Part shown: positions 8,966 through 18,127 of the stretch, one piece after another
Numbering within the stretch: position 1 is the first letter of the stretch
Layout: each line of letters opens with the position of its first letter
Assembly: GCA_944384155.1 (NCBI GenBank)
Contig: CALWSG010000018.1
Coordinates: 1 to 64,000 of the forward strand
Source: an uncultured Lachnospiraceae bacterium
GTDB lineage: Bacteria; Bacillota; Clostridia; Lachnospirales; Lachnospiraceae
Length of the DNA stretch: 64,000 nt
Direction: 5' to 3'
Program-made: the position numbers and the translations under genes
Notes under the pieces: generated by a model
Database searches by the model: none
Told to the model about the DNA's origin: nothing
What the model saw: the letters and a program-made list of their open reading frames with translations, nothing else

Positions 8966-9461
8966 GTGATTCACCTCCTAATTCCATACGAAGCCTCTCC
9001 CGTCCTCTTGCCAGCCATGTCTGTACGGTACTTTCTTTTTTGCTTAAAAGCTCTGCTATTTCCCTGACGGAAAATCCCTCATAATAATATAAATAAACTG
9101 TTATTCTGTAATCCGGCTTTAGCCTTCTAATCTCATTTAACACCTCACTTTCTTCATCGTAACAATCTGTGTAACAAGGAAGCTCTGCCTTTTCAATATC
9201 TTCTTTTCTTATTCTCCATGAACTTTTAAGTACATTTTTGCATAAATTTTTTGTCACAGTAACAAACCATGCCCTTTCATGTTCTTCATCATTAAAATAA
9301 GGCTTACTGTCTATAAATTTCATAAATACACTTTGAACTGCATCTTCTGAATCTGCTCTGTTGCCAAGATACATAAATGCAATTCTGAATACACTTTGAA
9401 CATTTCTGTAATAAATCTCCGTTATCTCTTTATCCGTACGCAATAAAGACGATTTCTCCAC
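8955..9461 (-). CDS. ECF-type RNA polymerase sigma factor
   Basis: 168-residue sigma-70 family protein with only regions 2 (FRIAFMYLGNRADSEDAVQSVFMKF, where the DSEDAVQ stretch matches the -10-binding helix) and 4 (YYYEGFSVREIAELLSKKESTVQTWLARGRERL helix-turn-helix; longest contiguous motif cited in parts). Start GTG at 9461 with AAAGGAG 10 nt upstream. Translationally coupled to the membrane partner. The target regulon is unknown and no clear self-regulated ECF promoter was found upstream. Confidence 0.9.
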   Translation of the reverse strand: MEKSSLLRTDKEITEIYYRNVQSVFRIAFMYLGNRADSEDAVQSVFMKFIDSKPYFNDEEHERAWFVTVTKNLCKNVLKSSWRIRKEDIEKAELPCYTDCYDEESEVLNEIRRLKPDYRITVYLYYYEGFSVREIAELLSKKESTVQTWLARGRERLRMELGGESHEA

Positions 9462-9536
9462 TCCGCTTCATCTCCTTTCCTATGTGTCTTCAATATGTAA
9501 ACAAACTAAATATTAAAAATATCTCATTTTAACAAA

Positions 9537-9579
9537 AAAATTCTGTATAATACACATATACTGAATTATACAGAATTTT
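9537..9579 (-). terminator. eno: Terminator after eno
   Basis: 15-bp stem AAAATTCTGTATAAT (9537-9551) / ATTATACAGAATTTT (9565-9579). On the minus strand it is followed by a run of T. It begins 15 nt after the eno stop codon. Confidence 0.85.
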
Positions 9580-9593
9580 ATTAATTATTAAAG

Positions 9594-10862
9594 CTATAAT
9601 GCTTTTAATTCTTCTTCTATTCTTAAAAGCCTGTTATATTTTGCAGTTCTTTCTCCCCTGCACGGTGCTCCCGTTTTTATAAGCCCTGTATTTAAACCAA
9701 CTGCCAAATCTGCTATTGTAGTATCCTCAGTTTCCCCGCTCCGGTGTGACATAATAGTTTTAAATCCATGCTTTTTTGCAAGCTTTATCGCTTCCATTGT
9801 CTCTGAAAGAGAACCTATCTGGTTAGGTTTTATTAGTATGGCATTTCCCGCACCCATTTCAATACCCTTCTTCAGTCTTTCTACATTTGTAACAAACAAA
9901 TCATCTCCTACCAATATAACCTTTTTTCCTATTCTCTCAGTAAGCTTCTTCCAGCCTTCCCAGTCCTCCTCATCCAATGGGTCCTCAATGGAATATATAG
10001 GATATTCCTCTATCATGTGCTCCCAGTGCGATATTAACTCATCTGTAGTATATTCCTTTCCTGCCTTTGGCAAAAGGTAATGACCTATCCCTGCCTTTGT
10101 ATTCTTCCACTCAGATGCTGCCACATCAAGGGATATCATAAAATCCTTTCCCTCACCGTATGTGTATCCTGCCTTCTCTATAGCTTCCAGTATGGTTTCT
10201 ATTACCTCCCTATCCGAAGATAAATCAGGAGCAAATCCTCCTTCGTCTCCCACTGCAACAGATAAACCCCGGGCTTTTAATAATGACTTTAATGTATGAT
10301 ATACTTCAACGCACCACCTCAAACCTTCCCTGAAGCAGCACGCTCCTACAGGAAGTATCATAAACTCCTGGACATCCACTGAATTTGAACTGTGTGCACC
10401 TCCATTTAATATATTCATCATAGGAACAGGCATTACATTACCTGATACTCCTCCTATATATCTGTAAAGAGGAACTCCCTGTCCTCCTGCCGCGGCATGT
10501 GCCACTGCCATTGAAACTCCAAGTATTGCATTTGCACCTATCTTGCTTTTATTTTTTGTACCGTCAACATTCATAAGCACAGTATCTATCTCATGCTGTC
10601 TTAAAGCATTTCTGCACATAATCTCCTCGGCAAGAATCTCATTAATATTGCTTACAGCCTTCTCTACACCCTTTCCCAAATATCTGTCTCCGCCGTCTCT
10701 AAGCTCTACCGCCTCAAATTCTCCTGTTGATGCTCCTGACGGCACTATTGCTCTCCCCATTTTTCCATTCTCAAGCTCCACCTCAACCTCAACTGTGGGA
10801 TTTCCTCTTGAATCCATAACCTCCCTTGCCCTTACATCTACTATCTCATAATAATTATTCAT
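9594..10862 (-). CDS. eno: Enolase
   Basis: Converts 2-phosphoglycerate to phosphoenolpyruvate in glycolysis. The substrate loop ([21 protein letters not shown]), metal ligands in SLDVA, SIEDPL and LVGDDL, catalytic Lys in LIKPNQIGS, and [10 protein letters not shown] are present. The C-terminal [19 protein letters not shown] has CRG where many enolases have SRS or SRT. 422 residues, slightly short but complete. AAGGAGG lies 9 nt upstream, embedded in a hairpin (see 10863-10910). It ends a glycolytic gene series whose order is conserved. Confidence 0.97.
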   Translation of the reverse strand: MNNYYEIVDVRAREVMDSRGNPTVEVEVELENGKMGRAIVPSGASTGEFEAVELRDGGDRYLGKGVEKAVSNINEILAEEIMCRNALRQHEIDTVLMNVDGTKNKSKIGANAILGVSMAVAHAAAGGQGVPLYRYIGGVSGNVMPVPMMNILNGGAHSSNSVDVQEFMILPVGACCFREGLRWCVEVYHTLKSLLKARGLSVAVGDEGGFAPDLSSDREVIETILEAIEKAGYTYGEGKDFMISLDVAASEWKNTKAGIGHYLLPKAGKEYTTDELISHWEHMIEEYPIYSIEDPLDEEDWEGWKKLTERIGKKVILVGDDLFVTNVERLKKGIEMGAGNAILIKPNQIGSLSETMEAIKLAKKHGFKTIMSHRSGETEDTTIADLAVGLNTGLIKTGAPCRGERTAKYNRLLRIEEELKAL

Positions 10863-10910
10863 AAAAAAAGACCTCCTTATTGTTATTCTCTAACAATAAT
10901 ATGGTCTTTT
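10863..10910 (-). promoter_or_regulatory. Terminator-like hairpin that contains the eno ribosome site
   Basis: On the transcript an outer 8-bp stem AAAAGACC / GGTCTTTT (complement of 10903-10910 and 10866-10873) encloses an inner 9-bp stem TTATTGTTA/TAACAATAA (10891-10899 with 10877-10885) with a 5-nt loop. The AAGGAGG of eno lies in the internal loop and 3' arm, and a run of seven T follows immediately before the ATG. The element can therefore act as a terminator for capA and also mask the eno ribosome site. Confidence 0.65.
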
Positions 10911-10943
10911 CCTTTAATTAATATTCTTGTGTTTTAAGGGCTT

Positions 10944-12215
10944 CTATTCCATAATATATTTTTTATCTATAAAAGTATCCAATATATATTGAAGCTCTGA
11001 TTTCTTAAAATTCACACCGCCTCTTTCACTTATCCCGTGTTCCGCCGCCAATTCATCAGTATATTGTGAATAAGGAATAACTCCCACCATATCTGCCAAA
11101 TCTCCTGTACCGCTGTATGTGTACTGTGTTACTATTGGCACAAGTCCTGTCTTTTCTTCATCTATAACAACCTGACCGTCTCTTATGGCAAGAGTAACCT
11201 TTGCCAGCCCTCCAAGCATTGCTCCTGTGTAATTTTGTGACGAAATAAGATTCCCAAGAGAATAATAACACAAGCCTTTATTTCCGTTTTCTCCCTCAAT
11301 CCACTCAATCTGCTGCAGATAATGAGGATGTGTACCTATTATTAAATCGGCTCCCGCCTCAACCATCTGCTTTGCAAACTGTTCCTGTATATTATTTGCA
11401 ACATATTCATACTCGCTTCCCCAGCACGGGAATACTATGACAAAATCTGCTGCCTGACTTGCAGTTTCTATCTGACTTATAACCTTTGACGACAATATGT
11501 TATCAGAAACTTCCCCTGTAGCTTCATTTACCGCCCCCAAAAAGTTTACCATATAAGTTTCATCAGGATTCAGATTAGTATTGACACCGTAAGTATAATT
11601 AAGCATGGCTATCTTTACTCCGTTTACGGTTATAACCTTATAATCAGGATCCGACTCCTCTTTTTTTATGCCTAATACACTTATATTTTCAGCTTTCTCA
11701 TTCCATATGTCAATACAGCTTTTTATAGCATCTGTTCCCATACTGTTCACTCTGTTTGATGCCATAAGCACCACATCAAAGCCCGCCTTTTTTATTGCAC
11801 CACATATTTCTTCCGGTGCATTAAACGTAGGATACCCTGACACTCCAAGCTTATTTCCTCCAATGACGCTTGCCTGATTTATTACTGCCACATCTGCACT
11901 GTCAAGATATTCCTTTATGCCTTCAAATATATAATCATAATTATATGTTCCGTCCTCCTGCTTTCCGCTTTCTATGACACTTTCATGCATAAAATTATCT
12001 CCGGTTGCAACAATAGTTACCTCCATTCCCTCTGTCAGGGTTATATCTCCGGCGTTACCATCGTCTGCTCCTGTACTTCCGGATTCGCTGTCTGCTTCAC
12101 CTGTCATATCCTCTGTGCTGCTTACATGAGATATGCTTATTTGCCTTACCTGCCATAGGACTACTATTAAAATGGCAATAATAAATACCGTCAAAGCTTT
12201 CTTGATTGATTTCAT
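10944..12215 (-). CDS. CapA/PgsA-family protein
   Basis: 423-residue member of the CapA family (bacterial poly-gamma-glutamate capsule synthesis protein, a metallophosphoesterase-like fold). An N-terminal membrane anchor (ALTVFIIAILIVVLWQV) and a low-complexity Ser/Gly/Asp linker precede the domain. Motifs are VATGDNFMHESV, VINQASVIGG, DVVLMASNRVNSMG, FPCWGSEYEY, ADLIIGTHPHYLQQIEW and YYSLGNLI. Probably extracellular and membrane-tethered. No other capsule genes are nearby, so the actual role is open. It sits between gpmI and eno, 27 nt after gpmI, and is likely co-transcribed with gpmI. Confidence 0.85.
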   Translation of the reverse strand: MKSIKKALTVFIIAILIVVLWQVRQISISHVSSTEDMTGEADSESGSTGADDGNAGDITLTEGMEVTIVATGDNFMHESVIESGKQEDGTYNYDYIFEGIKEYLDSADVAVINQASVIGGNKLGVSGYPTFNAPEEICGAIKKAGFDVVLMASNRVNSMGTDAIKSCIDIWNEKAENISVLGIKKEESDPDYKVITVNGVKIAMLNYTYGVNTNLNPDETYMVNFLGAVNEATGEVSDNILSSKVISQIETASQAADFVIVFPCWGSEYEYVANNIQEQFAKQMVEAGADLIIGTHPHYLQQIEWIEGENGNKGLCYYSLGNLISSQNYTGAMLGGLAKVTLAIRDGQVVIDEEKTGLVPIVTQYTYSGTGDLADMVGVIPYSQYTDELAAEHGISERGGVNFKKSELQYILDTFIDKKYIME

Positions 12216-12242
12216 TTAATCATTCCTTATTATTCTGTACTG

Positions 12243-13781
12243 CTATTTTATTAAAAGGGACTTTCCTGTCATCTCCTCCGGCTGCTTCATTCCCATAATA
12301 TCTATTAATGTAGGAACTATATCTGCAAGGCAGCCTCCTTCTCTAAGCTTATATGATTTATCTGCATTTACAAGTATAAATGGTACCTGATTTGTTGTGT
12401 GTGCCGTAAACGGTGCCCCTGTCTCATAGTCAACTAACTGCTCTGCATTTCCATGGTCGGCACATATAAACATAACACCGTCAACACTCTTAATTGCCTC
12501 TACTGCCTTTCCCACACACTCATCAACTGCCTCTACTGCTTTTACTGCAGCAGACTCTACTCCTGTATGGCCTACCATATCAGGGTTGGCAAAGTTAATT
12601 ATTATAACATCATACTTGTCTGAAGTTATTGCAGACGTAAGCTTATCACATACCTCATATGCACTCATTTCAGGCTTCAAGTCATAAGTTGCCACCTTTG
12701 GCGATTTTACAAGAATTCTGTCCTCACCCTTGTTAGGCTCCTCAACTCCTCCGTTAAAGAAGAATGTAACATGGGCATATTTTTCCGTCTCTGCTATTCT
12801 TGCCTGCGTCATATTATTTTCGGCAAGAAATTCACCGAATGTATTTGTTATCGAAACCTTCTTAAAGGCTATTTCCTTATTAGGAATTGTAACATCATAT
12901 TCAGTAAAGCATACAAATGTAGTTTTAATTCTCTCACCTCTGTCAAAGCCGTCAAAATCATCTGAGCAGAAGGCTCTTGTAATCTCTCTTGCCCTGTCAG
13001 GCCTGAAGTTAAAGAATACTACTGAGTCCCCATCCTTCACTGTTCCTACCGGCTTATTATCCTTTATTATAACAGTAGGAACAACAAACTCGTCTGTCTT
13101 GTCCTCATCATATGATGCCTGAATTGCTTCTACAGGATTTGATGCCTTATTACCCTCTCCCTTTACAAGTGCCTTGTATGCAAGCTCTACTCTGTCCCAT
13201 CTGTTATCTCTGTCCATGGCATAATAGCGGCCTGACACTGATGCCACTTCTCCGACACCTATTTCTTTCATTTTTGATACAAGCTCCTCCATAAACTCTT
13301 TTCCTGATGTAGGTGCCGTATCTCTTCCGTCTAAAAATGCGTGAACATATACCTTCTCAATGCCCTCCCGCTTTGCCATTTCAAGAAGTCCGAATAAATG
13401 CTCTATATGGCTGTGGACACCACCGTCTGACAAAAGTCCCATTGCATGAAGAGCACTGCCCTTCTCCCTGCAATTATTCATTGCCTTTAAAAGTGCCTCA
13501 TTCTTAAAGAAATCACCGTCATTTATCTCCTTTGTTATTCTTGTAAGCTCCTGATACACTATTCTTCCTGCACCCATATTCAAATGTCCTACCTCGGAAT
13601 TTCCCATTTGTCCCTCAGGAAGTCCTACTGCCATACCGCTTGCATTTCCTCTTACAAAAGGATATTCTTTCATTAATTTATCCATAACCGGGGTCTTTGC
13701 CAATGCAACTGCGTTGCCTTCTGTTTTATCATTTAATCCGTATCCGTCTAGAATCATTAATACTACAGGTTTTTTGCTCAT
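12243..13781 (-). CDS. gpmI: 2,3-bisphosphoglycerate-independent phosphoglycerate mutase
   Basis: Interconverts 3- and 2-phosphoglycerate using two Mn ions. The alkaline-phosphatase-fold metal and Ser motifs MILDGYGLN, GQMGNSEVGHLNMGAGR (catalytic Ser), FLDGRDTAPTSG, SGRYYAMDRD, NFANPDMVGHTG and ICADHGNAEQ are present. 512 residues as usual. GGAGA ribosome site; own promoter at 13854-13882. Confidence 0.98.
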   Translation of the reverse strand: MSKKPVVLMILDGYGLNDKTEGNAVALAKTPVMDKLMKEYPFVRGNASGMAVGLPEGQMGNSEVGHLNMGAGRIVYQELTRITKEINDGDFFKNEALLKAMNNCREKGSALHAMGLLSDGGVHSHIEHLFGLLEMAKREGIEKVYVHAFLDGRDTAPTSGKEFMEELVSKMKEIGVGEVASVSGRYYAMDRDNRWDRVELAYKALVKGEGNKASNPVEAIQASYDEDKTDEFVVPTVIIKDNKPVGTVKDGDSVVFFNFRPDRAREITRAFCSDDFDGFDRGERIKTTFVCFTEYDVTIPNKEIAFKKVSITNTFGEFLAENNMTQARIAETEKYAHVTFFFNGGVEEPNKGEDRILVKSPKVATYDLKPEMSAYEVCDKLTSAITSDKYDVIIINFANPDMVGHTGVESAAVKAVEAVDECVGKAVEAIKSVDGVMFICADHGNAEQLVDYETGAPFTAHTTNQVPFILVNADKSYKLREGGCLADIVPTLIDIMGMKQPEEMTGKSLLIK

Positions 13782-13853
13782 CTTATTTTCTCCTTACATT
13801 TTAGTTTGTTACAAAAAAATCTTTTTATTATAAATTTTCCCATAACCATTCCT

Positions 13854-13882
13854 AGTATAACATTTTCCTCATATAAAATCAA
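13854..13882 (-). promoter_or_regulatory. Promoter of gpmI
   Basis: Minus-strand TTGATT (complement of 13877-13882), 17 nt, TATACT (complement of 13854-13859), about 75 nt before the gpmI start. Confidence 0.6.
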
Positions 13883-13965
13883 TTTCCAATAATATTTTGT
13901 TTTTATCAAATACCTGTCTCCTGAGTTTCCGTAAATTACATTTTTAATGTGTCAAAAGGTTTGCA

Positions 13966-13993
13966 GGGCAGGCAAGATTTGCCTTGCCTGCCC
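13966..13993 (-). other. GC-rich hairpin between tRNA-Pro and gpmI
   Basis: Perfect 11-bp stem GGGCAGGCAAG (13966-13976) / CTTGCCTGCCC (13983-13993) with a 6-nt loop, strikingly GC-rich for this AT-rich region. It lacks a good T-run on either strand, so a backup terminator, an RNA-end stabiliser or a repeat relic are all possible. A single copy was seen in the window. Confidence 0.55.
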
Positions 13994-14050
13994 CGCTTCA
14001 TTTTGTTCCATAATTATATTTTCACTAAAAACATACCGTAATTAAAAAAA

Positions 14051-14124
14051 TCGGTGCGACAGGATTCGAACCTGCGACCTCTGCGTCCCGAACGCAGCGC
14101 TCTACCAAGCTGAGCCACGCACCG
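14051..14124 (-). tRNA. tRNA-Pro(CGG)
   Basis: The complement folds into a full 74-nt cloverleaf: acceptor CGGTGCG/CGCACCG with discriminator A, D-stem GCTC/GAGC, anticodon stem CTGCG/CGCAG with loop TTCGGGA (anticodon CGG), and T-arm GCAGG-TTCGAAT-CCTGT. CCA is not encoded; seven T follow the discriminator base and serve as terminator. Confidence 0.97.
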
Positions 14125-14186
14125 TAAATTATTATATTATGTATAATATCCCGCTTATGATATTCATTAAATTTGGCACGAATGAT

Positions 14187-14215
14187 ATTATAGCAAAATA
14201 ATAATTTATGGTCAA
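14187..14215 (-). promoter_or_regulatory. Promoter of tRNA-Pro
   Basis: Minus-strand TTGACC (complement of 14210-14215), 17 nt, TATAAT (complement of 14187-14192), placed about 60 nt before the mature tRNA. Near-consensus vegetative promoter. Confidence 0.8.
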
Positions 14216-14227
14216 TAGGATTTTTCA

Positions 14228-14407
14228 TTAATTCTTATCCTTTTCTTTCTCCGGCTCTATATCCAAATTGTCATTTTCAAAGAATACAACCTCATTATCT
14301 TTTGGTCTGCCTTTCATGTTTTTTCCGTCTATCATATTGCAGTTTTCCCCTGCACACATACTAAGTTCTACCTCTGCCATTCTCTCGCTTAAATTAAAAC
14401 GTGCCAT
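14228..14407 (-). CDS. Small hypothetical protein, 59 residues
   Basis: Short ORF starting MARFNLSERMAEVEL with AAAGGAG 11 nt upstream, Cys pair MCAGENCN near residue 20, and an acidic Lys/Glu-rich tail. No membrane segment and no recognised family. Upstream start codons extend the frame to 14509 but lack a ribosome site. It sits between tpiA and tRNA-Pro. Existence is plausible but not certain. Confidence 0.5.
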   Translation of the reverse strand: MARFNLSERMAEVELSMCAGENCNMIDGKNMKGRPKDNEVVFFENDNLDIEPEKEKDKN

Positions 14408-14582
14408 ATTTCTTCTTGCTCCTTTTGTTTTATTCATACCTATATATACAATTATGAAACTAATACTTTTCCCATATATTATGCAGATTAAATAACCCGG
14501 TACAAACACGCTCCCACTGCATTACCAACGTAACGCTGCATAGCACCTGTTTACGGATTTATTCAATCTGCACTGACTGTTT

Positions 14583-15335
14583 CTATTTTTTATAATTTAC
14601 TATTTTACCGAAATCAAGCTTCAGTGACGCACCGCCCACAAGTCCGCCGTCAATATCCGGCTGTGAAAACAACTCAGGAGCACTGTCCACCGTAACACTT
14701 CCTCCATATAAGATACGTATAGCTTCTGCCGTATCCTGGTCGTACATCTCACCAATACACTCTCTTATCGCTTTGCATACTTCCTCTGCTGCTTCTGCAG
14801 TTGCAACTTTGCCTGTTCCTATTGCCCAAATAGGCTCATAAGCTATAACTGCCTTTTTAGCATTTTGTGCACTTACGTCCAAAAGTGAAATCTTTATCTG
14901 CTGGCGTATATGGTCAATGGTTATTCCCTGTTGTCTTTGGGTAAGAGTTTCTCCACAGCATATAATCGGTATTAAATCATGCTCGAAGGCCTTTTTTACC
15001 TTTTTGTTTACAATCTCATCTGTCACTGCAAAATATACTCTTCTTTCTGAATGACCTACAATAACATACTTTACACCTGCATCTTTTAACATTGCCGGAG
15101 AAGTCTCTCCCGTATATGCACCGCTTTCCTCAAAATGCATACACTGTGCCCCGATACATATATTGCTTTCCTTTGCAGCCTCTATTGCAGGTATTATTGA
15201 AATGGCAGGTACGCAAAGCACTACTTCCACATCATCATTTGCAACTAAAGGCTTTAATTCCCCGATAAATTTCACCGTTTCACTTGGTGTTTTATTCATC
15301 TTCCAGTTTCCTGCGATAATTTTCTTTCTTGCCAT
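14583..15335 (-). CDS. tpiA: Triosephosphate isomerase
   Basis: Interconverts dihydroxyacetone phosphate and glyceraldehyde 3-phosphate. Catalytic motifs GNWKMNKT (Lys), VGHSERR (His), [12 protein letters not shown] (Glu and the flexible loop) and the phosphate site GGSV/VGGASL are intact. 250 residues; GGAGAAG ribosome site. Preceded by pgk with a spacer of about 155 nt. Confidence 0.98.
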   Translation of the reverse strand: MARKKIIAGNWKMNKTPSETVKFIGELKPLVANDDVEVVLCVPAISIIPAIEAAKESNICIGAQCMHFEESGAYTGETSPAMLKDAGVKYVIVGHSERRVYFAVTDEIVNKKVKKAFEHDLIPIICCGETLTQRQQGITIDHIRQQIKISLLDVSAQNAKKAVIAYEPIWAIGTGKVATAEAAEEVCKAIRECIGEMYDQDTAEAIRILYGGSVTVDSAPELFSQPDIDGGLVGGASLKLDFGKIVNYKK

Positions 15336-15491
15336 ATTTTCTTCTCCTTCACTTCAAAAATTATGACACCATTGTCTGCATCAATATTAGTATTGTATTT
15401 TGAACCTTCAATATTTATACACAGACAATAATGCCTTAATTTTTATTTGTATTTAGCCGCCAATGTACAAGAAGTTTATCTTAATTATATT

Positions 15492-16682
15492 TTACTTGTC
15501 ATTTGCTGCCGCTACGCCCGGAAGCTCCTTGCCTTCAAGGAATTCAAGAGAAGCACCGCCGCCTGTAGAGATATGTGTCATCTTATCTCCAAAGCCTAAA
15601 ATGTTTACTGCTGCCGCTGAATCACCGCCGCCGATAATTGTCGTAGCATCAATTTCTGCCAAAGCCTTGGCTACGGCAACAGTACCTGCTGCAAAGTTAG
15701 ACATTTCAAAGCAGCCCATTGGTCCGTTCCATACTACTGTTTTAGCTTCCTTAACTGCATTTGCATAAATTTCTGCTGTCTTTGGTCCTATATCAAGTCC
15801 CATGTAATCTGCAGGAATTCCGCCCTCACATACCTTAATATCTGCATCATTTGAAAATGCGTCTGCCGCTACTGAATCTACAGGAATTAACAGCTTAACT
15901 CCCTTTTCCTCTGCCTTCTTCATCATATCTGCAGCATACTGCTTATAATCTTCCTCATATAAAGACTTTCCGATTTCCTCTCCCTTAGCTGCAAGGAATG
16001 TAAATGCCATACCACCGCCGATAATAAGAGTGTCAACCTTATCCAGAAGATTTTCTATTACTGAAATCTTTGAAGAAACCTTTGAACCTCCAAGAATTGC
16101 AACAAAAGGTCTTACAGGATTATTTACTGCATTTCCGAGGAAATCAATTTCCTTTTGCATTAAATAACCAACAACTGCCGTGTCAACATACTGTGTAACA
16201 CCTACATTTGAGCAGTGTGCTCTGTGAGCTGTACCGAATGCATCATTTACAAATACGTCACAAAGTGAAGCAAGCTCCTTGCTGAATGCTTCTCCGTTCT
16301 TTGTCTCCTCTGCTCTGTAACGTGTGTTCTCAAGTAAAATCACGTCTCCGTCATTCATTGCCTCAACTGCCGCCTTTGCATTTGCACCTACAACCTCAGG
16401 GTCTGCTGCAAACTTAACCTCCTGTCCCAAAAGCTCTGATAATCTCTTTGCTACAGGTGCAAGGGAAAGCTCAGGCTTTGGCTCTCCCTTTGGCTTTCCA
16501 AGATGAGAGCATAAAATAACCTTTCCTCCGTCTGCAATTAACTTCTTAATTGTAGGAAGTGCTGCCACAAGACGGTTTTCGTCTGTAATCTTTCCATCCT
16601 GTAATGGTACGTTAAAGTCACAACGAACCAATACTCTTTTTCCCTTTACATTAATATCATCAACTGATTTTTTATTAAGCAT
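15492..16682 (-). CDS. pgk: Phosphoglycerate kinase
   Basis: ATP-forming step of glycolysis. [52 protein letters not shown] and the C-terminal nucleotide site GGGDSAAAV and [18 protein letters not shown] are present. 396 residues, complete. GGAAG ribosome site; a possible own promoter (TTGTCC, 17 nt, TATAAA) lies just upstream. Confidence 0.98.
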   Translation of the reverse strand: MLNKKSVDDINVKGKRVLVRCDFNVPLQDGKITDENRLVAALPTIKKLIADGGKVILCSHLGKPKGEPKPELSLAPVAKRLSELLGQEVKFAADPEVVGANAKAAVEAMNDGDVILLENTRYRAEETKNGEAFSKELASLCDVFVNDAFGTAHRAHCSNVGVTQYVDTAVVGYLMQKEIDFLGNAVNNPVRPFVAILGGSKVSSKISVIENLLDKVDTLIIGGGMAFTFLAAKGEEIGKSLYEEDYKQYAADMMKKAEEKGVKLLIPVDSVAADAFSNDADIKVCEGGIPADYMGLDIGPKTAEIYANAVKEAKTVVWNGPMGCFEMSNFAAGTVAVAKALAEIDATTIIGGGDSAAAVNILGFGDKMTHISTGGGASLEFLEGKELPGVAAANDK

Positions 16683-16761
16683 TTTTATTCTTCCTTTCCG
16701 GGTTTTATATTTTTATATTGCAGATTGGACAATATATCCTTACTACAGATCTTACAAAGCA

Positions 16762-16800
16762 AAAAGAGAGTTCGGTCCAATAAGAACCGGACCCTCTTTT
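16762..16800 (-). terminator. Terminator after gap
   Basis: On the minus strand, AAAGAG ... CTCTTT outer arms and an inner stem GGTCCGGTTC / GGACCGAACT (one mismatch, two wobble pairs) enclose a TTATT loop, followed by TTTTT. It ends the gap transcript, so pgk needs read-through or its own promoter. Confidence 0.82.
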
Positions 16801-16816
16801 AAGGTCAATATCACTA

Positions 16817-17854
16817 TTAAGCTAATTCTGCAAAATACTTGATTGTTCTAACCATCTGGCTTGTGTATGAGTTCTCATTATCATACCATGAAACAACCTG
16901 TACCTGATATGTGTCCTCGTCAATCTTAGCTACCATTGTCTGTGTAGCATCAAACAGAGAACCAAACTTCATACCGATAACGTCTGAAGATACGATAGGA
17001 TCCTCATTGTATCCGAATGACTCTGAAGCAGCAGCCTTCATTGCAGCATTAATGCCTTCCTTTGTAACGTCTTTGCCCTTAACTACTGCTGTAAGGATTG
17101 TTGTAGAACCTGTTGGAACAGGAACTCTCTGTGCAGAGCCGATTAACTTTCCGTTCAATTCAGGAATAACAAGACCAATAGCCTTTGCAGCTCCTGTAGA
17201 GTTAGGAACGATGTTTGCAGCTCCAGCTCTTGCTCTTCTTAAATCACCCTTTCTGTGCGGACCGTCAAGAATCATCTGATCGCCTGTATAAGCATGGATT
17301 GTTGACATAATACCGCTCTGGATAGGTGCGTACTTATTTAAAGCATCTGCCATAGGTGCAAGACAGTTTGTTGTACAAGATGCAGCGGAAATAATCTGGT
17401 CATCTGCTGTTAATGTATTTTCATTTACTGAGAACACAATAGTCTTAAGGTCATTTCCTGCAGGAGCTGAAATAACTACCTTCTTTGCACCTGCATTAAT
17501 GTGTGCCATAGACTTATCCTTTGAACAGTAGAAGCCTGTACACTCAAGAACAACGTCTACTCCAATCTCACCCCATGGAAGATTGTTTGCATCTGCTTCC
17601 TTGTAGATTGTAAGTGTCTTTCCGTCTACTGTAATTGTATTAGCTTCGTCATCTGCAGTAACTGTGTGGAGTTCCTCTCCCATCTTTCCACAGTATCCGC
17701 CCTGTGCTGTATCATATTTGAGAAGATGTGCTAACATTGAAGGCTTTGTAAGGTCGTTGATAGCAACTACTTCGTATCCTTCTGCTCCAAACATCTGTCT
17801 GAATGCAAGACGTCCAATACGTCCAAAACCGTTAATTGCAACTTTAACTGCCAT
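16817..17854 (-). CDS. gap: Glyceraldehyde-3-phosphate dehydrogenase
   Basis: Forms 1,3-bisphosphoglycerate with NAD reduction. N-terminal [14 protein letters not shown]ossmann fold, catalytic Cys in [12 protein letters not shown], His in [12 protein letters not shown], and the [15 protein letters not shown] end motif. 345 residues. GGAGG 11 nt upstream and a clear promoter at 17918-17946. First gene of the glycolytic block. Confidence 0.98.
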   Translation of the reverse strand: MAVKVAINGFGRIGRLAFRQMFGAEGYEVVAINDLTKPSMLAHLLKYDTAQGGYCGKMGEELHTVTADDEANTITVDGKTLTIYKEADANNLPWGEIGVDVVLECTGFYCSKDKSMAHINAGAKKVVISAPAGNDLKTIVFSVNENTLTADDQIISAASCTTNCLAPMADALNKYAPIQSGIMSTIHAYTGDQMILDGPHRKGDLRRARAGAANIVPNSTGAAKAIGLVIPELNGKLIGSAQRVPVPTGSTTILTAVVKGKDVTKEGINAAMKAAASESFGYNEDPIVSSDVIGMKFGSLFDATQTMVAKIDEDTYQVQVVSWYDNENSYTSQMVRTIKYFAELA

Positions 17855-17917
17855 TTCTTAATTTCCTCCTGTTAATTGAAAAAATTTGTAAGATTGTCAA
17901 TAATCTAACTATCAAAT

Positions 17918-17946
17918 ATTTTACCTAATTTATCTTTAAAATACAA
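17918..17946 (-). promoter_or_regulatory. Promoter of gap
   Basis: Minus-strand TTGTAT (complement of 17941-17946), 17 nt, TAAAAT (complement of 17918-17923), about 60 nt upstream of the start codon. No operator dyad is obvious beside it. Confidence 0.65.
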
Positions 17947-18057
17947 GCCTTTTTTTTTGTAATTTAACTATTTTTCATAAATTCAAAAAAATTGTATTTA
18001 CAAAGGCTTCTTTTCACATTAAACTGATTTACATAGATTTTTCAAATCTTTTACTTA

Positions 18058-18113
18058 CAGGTTTGTGTCTGCGATGCATCCGCAAACCTGACTTTTAGAA
18101 AAAGCATCGCAGA
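18058..18113 (+). promoter_or_regulatory. H-type pseudoknot candidate in the leader of the PHP phosphatase gene
   Basis: Stem 1: CAGGTTTGTG (18058-18067) with CGCAAACCTG (18081-18090), 10 bp with one G-U. Stem 2: CTGCGATGC (18069-18077), inside the loop of stem 1, with GCATCGCAG (18104-18112), 9 bp perfect. Connecting loops are 1 nt (18068), 3 nt (18078-18080) and 13 nt, A-rich (18091-18103). The 3' arm of stem 2 ends 4 nt before the GAGG ribosome site (18117-18120). The layout matches a translational riboswitch or protein operator. I cannot match it to a known class. Confidence 0.6.
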
Positions 18114-18127
18114 AATGAGGTACATAT

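Noticed and set aside
10877..10899. Possible Rex box TTGTTA-N5-TAACAA before eno
   Set aside because: The spacer is one base short of TTGTTAA-N4-TTAACAA and the dyad is explained by the hairpin; Rex control of eno is not supported.
14025..14228. 67-codon minus-strand ORF
   Set aside because: It runs through tRNA-Pro; the VAGSNPVAP peptide is the usual false translation of a T-arm.
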